DNA of 18,889 bases, taken from positions 1-18,889 of the forward strand of contig CAYJME010000045.1 of NCBI GenBank assembly GCA_964370795.1, in the 5' to 3' direction. The notes under the pieces were generated by a model. That model was not told the DNA's origin. It searched no databases and worked only from the letters and a program-made list of their open reading frames with translations. The DNA is from JAHFOW01 sp964370795 (GTDB lineage Bacteria; Planctomycetota; Brocadiia; Brocadiales; Brocadiaceae). Shown here piece by piece: positions 16,307-18,889 of the stretch. The translations under genes and the position numbers were made by a program. Position 1 is the stretch's first letter. Each line of letters begins with the position of its first letter.

Positions 16307-17125
16307 TTAATCCGCCGCTACTGCTGAGTGCCTTAAAATCTCCCGATACCTGCCATATTTCCCCTTATCGGCATTTCTTAAAAAAGTAACAAGATATTTG
16401 ACCTCAGGAGAAACATCCTTTTGATTTTCCAACTCCTCAAGAACTTTCGTTCTATTGAATTCTTCTGAACGAAAAAGCATTTTAAATGCCTTTTTTATTT
16501 CATCAATTTGTTCTTTCGGGAATCCTTCCCTTTCCAGACCAACGACATTTACCTGACGAATCCTTGCGGGATGTCCTTCGATAATAACATAGGGGGGGAC
16601 ATCCTGAACAATCCTGGTATGTCCACCCACATAAGCATATCTTCCAATGGTTACAAAAGGCTGTATACCCACAATCCCCATCAACTTGGCCCCTCTTTCT
16701 ATCATTACATGACCGCCAAGCAACACTCCATTGGCCAGAAGGACGTAATCTTCTATAATACAATCGTGCGCAATATGGGTATTTGCCATAAAGAAATTAT
16801 TATTGCCAATGAACGTTTTTCCACCGCCATGTTCTGTTCCAATATTAATTGTCACGCCTTCTCTTACCACATTATTATTGCCCATGATAAGCGGAGTAGC
16901 CTCTCCCCGATATTTGAGGTCTTGTGGTTCTGCTCCCAAAACAGCATTCGGGTGAATAACATTGTTTTTTCCCAGGGTAGTATTCCCGGTGACCGTAACA
17001 TGGTTTTTAATAATGGTTCCGTCACCAATAATAACATTTGGGCCTATTATGGAAAAAGGGCCTATCTGGACATCTTTGCCAATAACTGTATCAGGATGTA
17101 CAAGAGCAGTTCTATGAATTTTCAT
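16307..17125 (-). CDS. lpxA: UDP-N-acetylglucosamine acyltransferase
   Basis: LpxA transfers a 3-hydroxyacyl chain from acyl carrier protein to UDP-GlcNAc, the first step of lipid A synthesis, in the cytoplasm. The 272-residue protein shows left-handed beta-helix hexad repeats from residue 1 to about 185 and a helical C-terminal domain. Catalytic H120 lies in NTHIAHDC, and Q68 in EPQDLKYRGE matches the substrate-binding Gln. In HTRIVQDVPPYV, Arg171 lies at the chain-length position that is Gly173 in E. coli; a large side chain there suggests a shorter acyl chain, as recalled for Lys171 of Leptospira interrogans. The gene overlaps lpxC by 14 nt and has GGAAG 7 nt upstream. Confidence 0.95.
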   Translation of the reverse strand: MKIHRTALVHPDTVIGKDVQIGPFSIIGPNVIIGDGTIIKNHVTVTGNTTLGKNNVIHPNAVLGAEPQDLKYRGEATPLIMGNNNVVREGVTINIGTEHGGGKTFIGNNNFFMANTHIAHDCIIEDYVLLANGVLLGGHVMIERGAKLMGIVGIQPFVTIGRYAYVGGHTRIVQDVPPYVIIEGHPARIRQVNVVGLEREGFPKEQIDEIKKAFKMLFRSEEFNRTKVLEELENQKDVSPEVKYLVTFLRNADKGKYGRYREILRHSAVAAD

Positions 17126-17969
17126 GTGAAATCTTCCGGGCTAATTGAACATTCAGGGAGTGACCAGACCTGGTTGCAATAACATGTCCTATAATGACCG
17201 TATTTGCCAGATAAAGATCACCAATAAGATCTAAAATTTTATGCCTTACAAATTCATTGGGAAAACGCAATTCTGCCGGTTTTGTGGAAACGGGTTTAGT
17301 CAACTTACCGTCCTCGTGAACAATAATACTATTCTCATCAGTTACTCCCTTCCCCAGACCAAGCCGTTTAAACTCCTCAATATAGGTACTCAAACCGAAT
17401 GTCCTGGCAGGCGCTATCTCCCTGCAAAAGCTTTCTTCTGTAAACTCAAGGTCATAAGTTTGTCTCTGGAGAAAAGCCCCATTAAAATCAAGGGTGTATG
17501 AGAGTTTAAACCCATGCTCATAAGGAACTGCAAGAATGTGTGCATCGCCACTACTGACAGTCAGAGGGTTTTTTACCGTAAAAATATTTTTTTTACCGCC
17601 GAGCTCAATAATACCTGCTTTTTTGAGTATCTCGAAAAACAGCCGGGCGCTTCCATCACCGGCGGGAATTTCCCTGCCATCGATTTCTATTTCAAGGTTG
17701 TCTATTCCCAATCCTGAGAGGGCCGCCATCAAATGCTCCACGCATTCGACTTCGGCCTCATAGCTTTTTAAGAATATCCGCTTAAAATTACTCGATAAAG
17801 CCCGTACATGTGCAGAAACTTTTGGGCGATTAGGCAAATCAACACGAACAAAAAATATACCGGAATTTAAGGGAGCAGGTTTAAAAAGAAGCCGTGTAAA
17901 TTCTCCACGAAACATGCCCATTCCAGAAAATCCGGCTACTTGCGCAATTGTCTTTTGCGGGTTATCCAC
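17112..17969 (-). CDS. lpxC: UDP-3-O-acyl-N-acetylglucosamine deacetylase
   Basis: LpxC removes the acetyl group from UDP-3-O-acyl-GlcNAc, the committed zinc-dependent step of lipid A synthesis. The 285-residue protein has VEHLMAALSGLGIDN (77-91) with E78 and zinc ligand H79, FVRHKILDLIGD (240-251) with H243 and D247, and SGHSLN (268-273) with catalytic H270. The usual N-terminal GxGLHxG motif is degenerate here (GMGMFRG, 16-22). There is no FabZ fusion, which some relatives carry. The start is GTG, with AAGGA about 9 nt upstream; it begins 3 nt after the ompH-like gene and overlaps lpxA. Confidence 0.93.
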   Translation of the reverse strand: MDNPQKTIAQVAGFSGMGMFRGEFTRLLFKPAPLNSGIFFVRVDLPNRPKVSAHVRALSSNFKRIFLKSYEAEVECVEHLMAALSGLGIDNLEIEIDGREIPAGDGSARLFFEILKKAGIIELGGKKNIFTVKNPLTVSSGDAHILAVPYEHGFKLSYTLDFNGAFLQRQTYDLEFTEESFCREIAPARTFGLSTYIEEFKRLGLGKGVTDENSIIVHEDGKLTKPVSTKPAELRFPNEFVRHKILDLIGDLYLANTVIIGHVIATRSGHSLNVQLARKISHENS

Positions 17970-17972
17970 GCA

Positions 17973-18626
17973 CTACTTTCCTTTGCTTGCTTCTGAATAT
18001 TTTTTATTCAGAGTATCAATGACCTGATTGGTAATATCAACTGAATCGGAATGATATAATACCGTCTTAATTCCCACCTTAAACTGTAACTCGGATATGC
18101 CGCCGCCTTGTAGTTCCGGTTCTTCCTTCTTGATAATCAGGTCGTATTGTTCCCGCTTACCAATACCCTCTATTTCTTTACAAACTTCTGAATAAAGGCT
18201 TTCAAAATACTCTTTGTACTTTTTAACAAGGCTTTTTTCCGCAAATTTTGCGTATGATTCCAATTCCATATTCTTTTTTTCAAAAGTCTCTTCTTCTTTT
18301 TTCCTGACTTCGCTTCCCAAATCTAACAACTGGATTTTTTCATTTAAGCTTACGAGCTCTTTTTTCTTATCGTTAATAATTTTCTGATACTGTTTTTCCT
18401 GCTCCTTGAGCTGTGCATCGTATGCCGTTCTCTTTCCATATTTTTCAAATACGTTATTCAAATCAACAACACCCACCTTCAGCCCTCTTGATTGGGAACT
18501 TACGGAACCCGGTTCTTTAGCTTCCACCTTATTCAACAACAATAACCCAAAGCAAAAAAAACCTGTTATCGTGAACGCAACAACTATTTTCTTACTATAA
18601 ATTTTCTGAAATCTTTCTAATCTCAT
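17973..18626 (-). CDS. OmpH/Skp-like periplasmic chaperone
   Basis: A 217-residue protein with an N-terminal hydrophobic segment (about 14-34) that is either a signal peptide or an anchor. It is followed by KVGVVDLNNVF (50-60), a typical OmpH start, and a charged coiled coil from about 65 to 150 made of Lys/Glu repeats. The C-terminal part returns to beta-like sequence. Skp-type proteins carry unfolded outer membrane proteins to BamA. The partner gene bamA lies immediately upstream with its TAA one base from this ATG. The GGAGGAGG inside the last bamA codons is about 14 nt before this ATG and may serve as a stretched ribosome binding site. A longer frame to 18713 overlaps bamA and is less likely. 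Confidence 0.85.
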   Translation of the reverse strand: MRLERFQKIYSKKIVVAFTITGFFCFGLLLLNKVEAKEPGSVSSQSRGLKVGVVDLNNVFEKYGKRTAYDAQLKEQEKQYQKIINDKKKELVSLNEKIQLLDLGSEVRKKEEETFEKKNMELESYAKFAEKSLVKKYKEYFESLYSEVCKEIEGIGKREQYDLIIKKEEPELQGGGISELQFKVGIKTVLYHSDSVDITNQVIDTLNKKYSEASKGK

Positions 18627-18627
18627 A

Positions 18628-18889
18628 TTAAAAGCTACTGCCTCCTCCAAAATTAAATGAAAAAGACTGCGTTTCATCGCCTTCTTCTTTGATAATAGGA
18701 ATACCATAATCAATGGCTATTGTAGATCGGCCAAGAGAAGGTATACTCAGCCTTAATCCAGGTCCAGCCGATAATCTGAAATGATTAAAGTTAATATCAC
18801 TTATTGTTTCGTCCGCCTTCCCACTATCAACAAAAATTGCTGCTCGAATCATGTCTTTATAAATGGGAATAAGGTACTCTGTATTTAAC
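18628..18889 (-). CDS. bamA: Outer membrane protein assembly factor BamA, partial (C-terminal end only)
   Basis: The frame enters at the right edge and ends with TAA at 18628-18630, giving the last 86 or so residues of a larger protein. It shows the end of a beta-barrel: NTEYLIPIYKDMIRAAIFVDSG near the window edge, then GPGLRLSIPSLGRSTIAIDYGIPI, and a last strand ending in Phe, the usual C-terminal signal of outer-membrane barrels. These match BamA, which inserts proteins into the outer membrane. An internal ATG at 18852 is not the real start. It lies directly before the OmpH/Skp-like gene, a common order in Gram-negative bacteria. Confidence 0.9.
   Translation of the reverse strand, partial: LNTEYLIPIYKDMIRAAIFVDSGKADETISDINFNHFRLSAGPGLRLSIPSLGRSTIAIDYGIPIIKEEGDETQSFSFNFGGGSSF

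Noticed and set aside
16508..17182. A 224-codon open frame on the plus strand
   Set aside because: It lies wholly opposite lpxA and part of lpxC, whose conserved motifs prove the minus-strand reading; it has no recognisable domain and no good ribosome binding site.
18628..18852. The ATG at 18852 as the start of a separate small gene
   Set aside because: The frame continues upstream to the right edge with BamA barrel sequence, so it is internal to bamA.
1..18889. CRISPR arrays, tRNA or rRNA genes, insertion sequences
   Set aside because: No regular repeat-spacer pattern, cloverleaf, ribosomal RNA or transposase motif was seen by eye; the gene density on one strand leaves little room.

Overview
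The window looks like chromosomal DNA from an anammox planctomycete of the Candidatus Kuenenia/Brocadia type. This is inferred from two different octaheme cytochromes of the hydroxylamine oxidoreductase (HAO) family, a diheme c partner, and a nearby lipid A/outer-membrane gene block with close matches to Gram-negative enzymes. Every supported gene lies on the minus strand, so transcription runs from the right edge to the left edge. No tRNA, rRNA, CRISPR array, insertion sequence or phage gene was seen.

Right part (about 18889 to 14030, envelope block): in transcription order, the C-terminal end of bamA, an OmpH/Skp-like periplasmic chaperone, lpxC, lpxA, a Gfo/Idh/MocA oxidoreductase that may be a GnnA-type UDP-GlcNAc 3-dehydrogenase, and a radical SAM protein. 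The genes overlap or lie within a few bases of each other.

Middle part (13942 to 11147, small redox module): a DUF1858 redox-disulfide protein, two tandem paralogous cupins, a DUF2249 protein and an octaheme HAO-like protein that starts with a probable lipoprotein signal and a long linker. The module follows the radical SAM gene after only 87 nt, with no terminator seen until the strong hairpin at 11008-11044. The whole stretch could therefore be one transcript linking envelope assembly to an N-oxide redox enzyme.

Next (10946 to 5338): an exported M1-family zinc aminopeptidase, an exported cupredoxin-like protein that lacks the usual axial Met, an exported diheme cytochrome c and a 536-residue octaheme HAO-like protein, closed by a hairpin terminator at 5262-5296. 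The diheme/octaheme pair resembles the Kuenenia complex kustc0457/kustc0458, described as a nitrite-reducing HAO without the tyrosine cross-link. That match is from memory and was not computed.

Left part (5070 to 1): aroB (3-dehydroquinate synthase), a GAF plus HD-GYP signalling protein, dprA (TTG start, overlapping) and the first 527 codons of a PLD plus SNF2-type helicase that runs off the left edge.

The best candidates for something undescribed are the radical SAM/DUF1858/cupin pair/DUF2249/octaheme lipoprotein module and its apparent co-transcription with lipid A genes.
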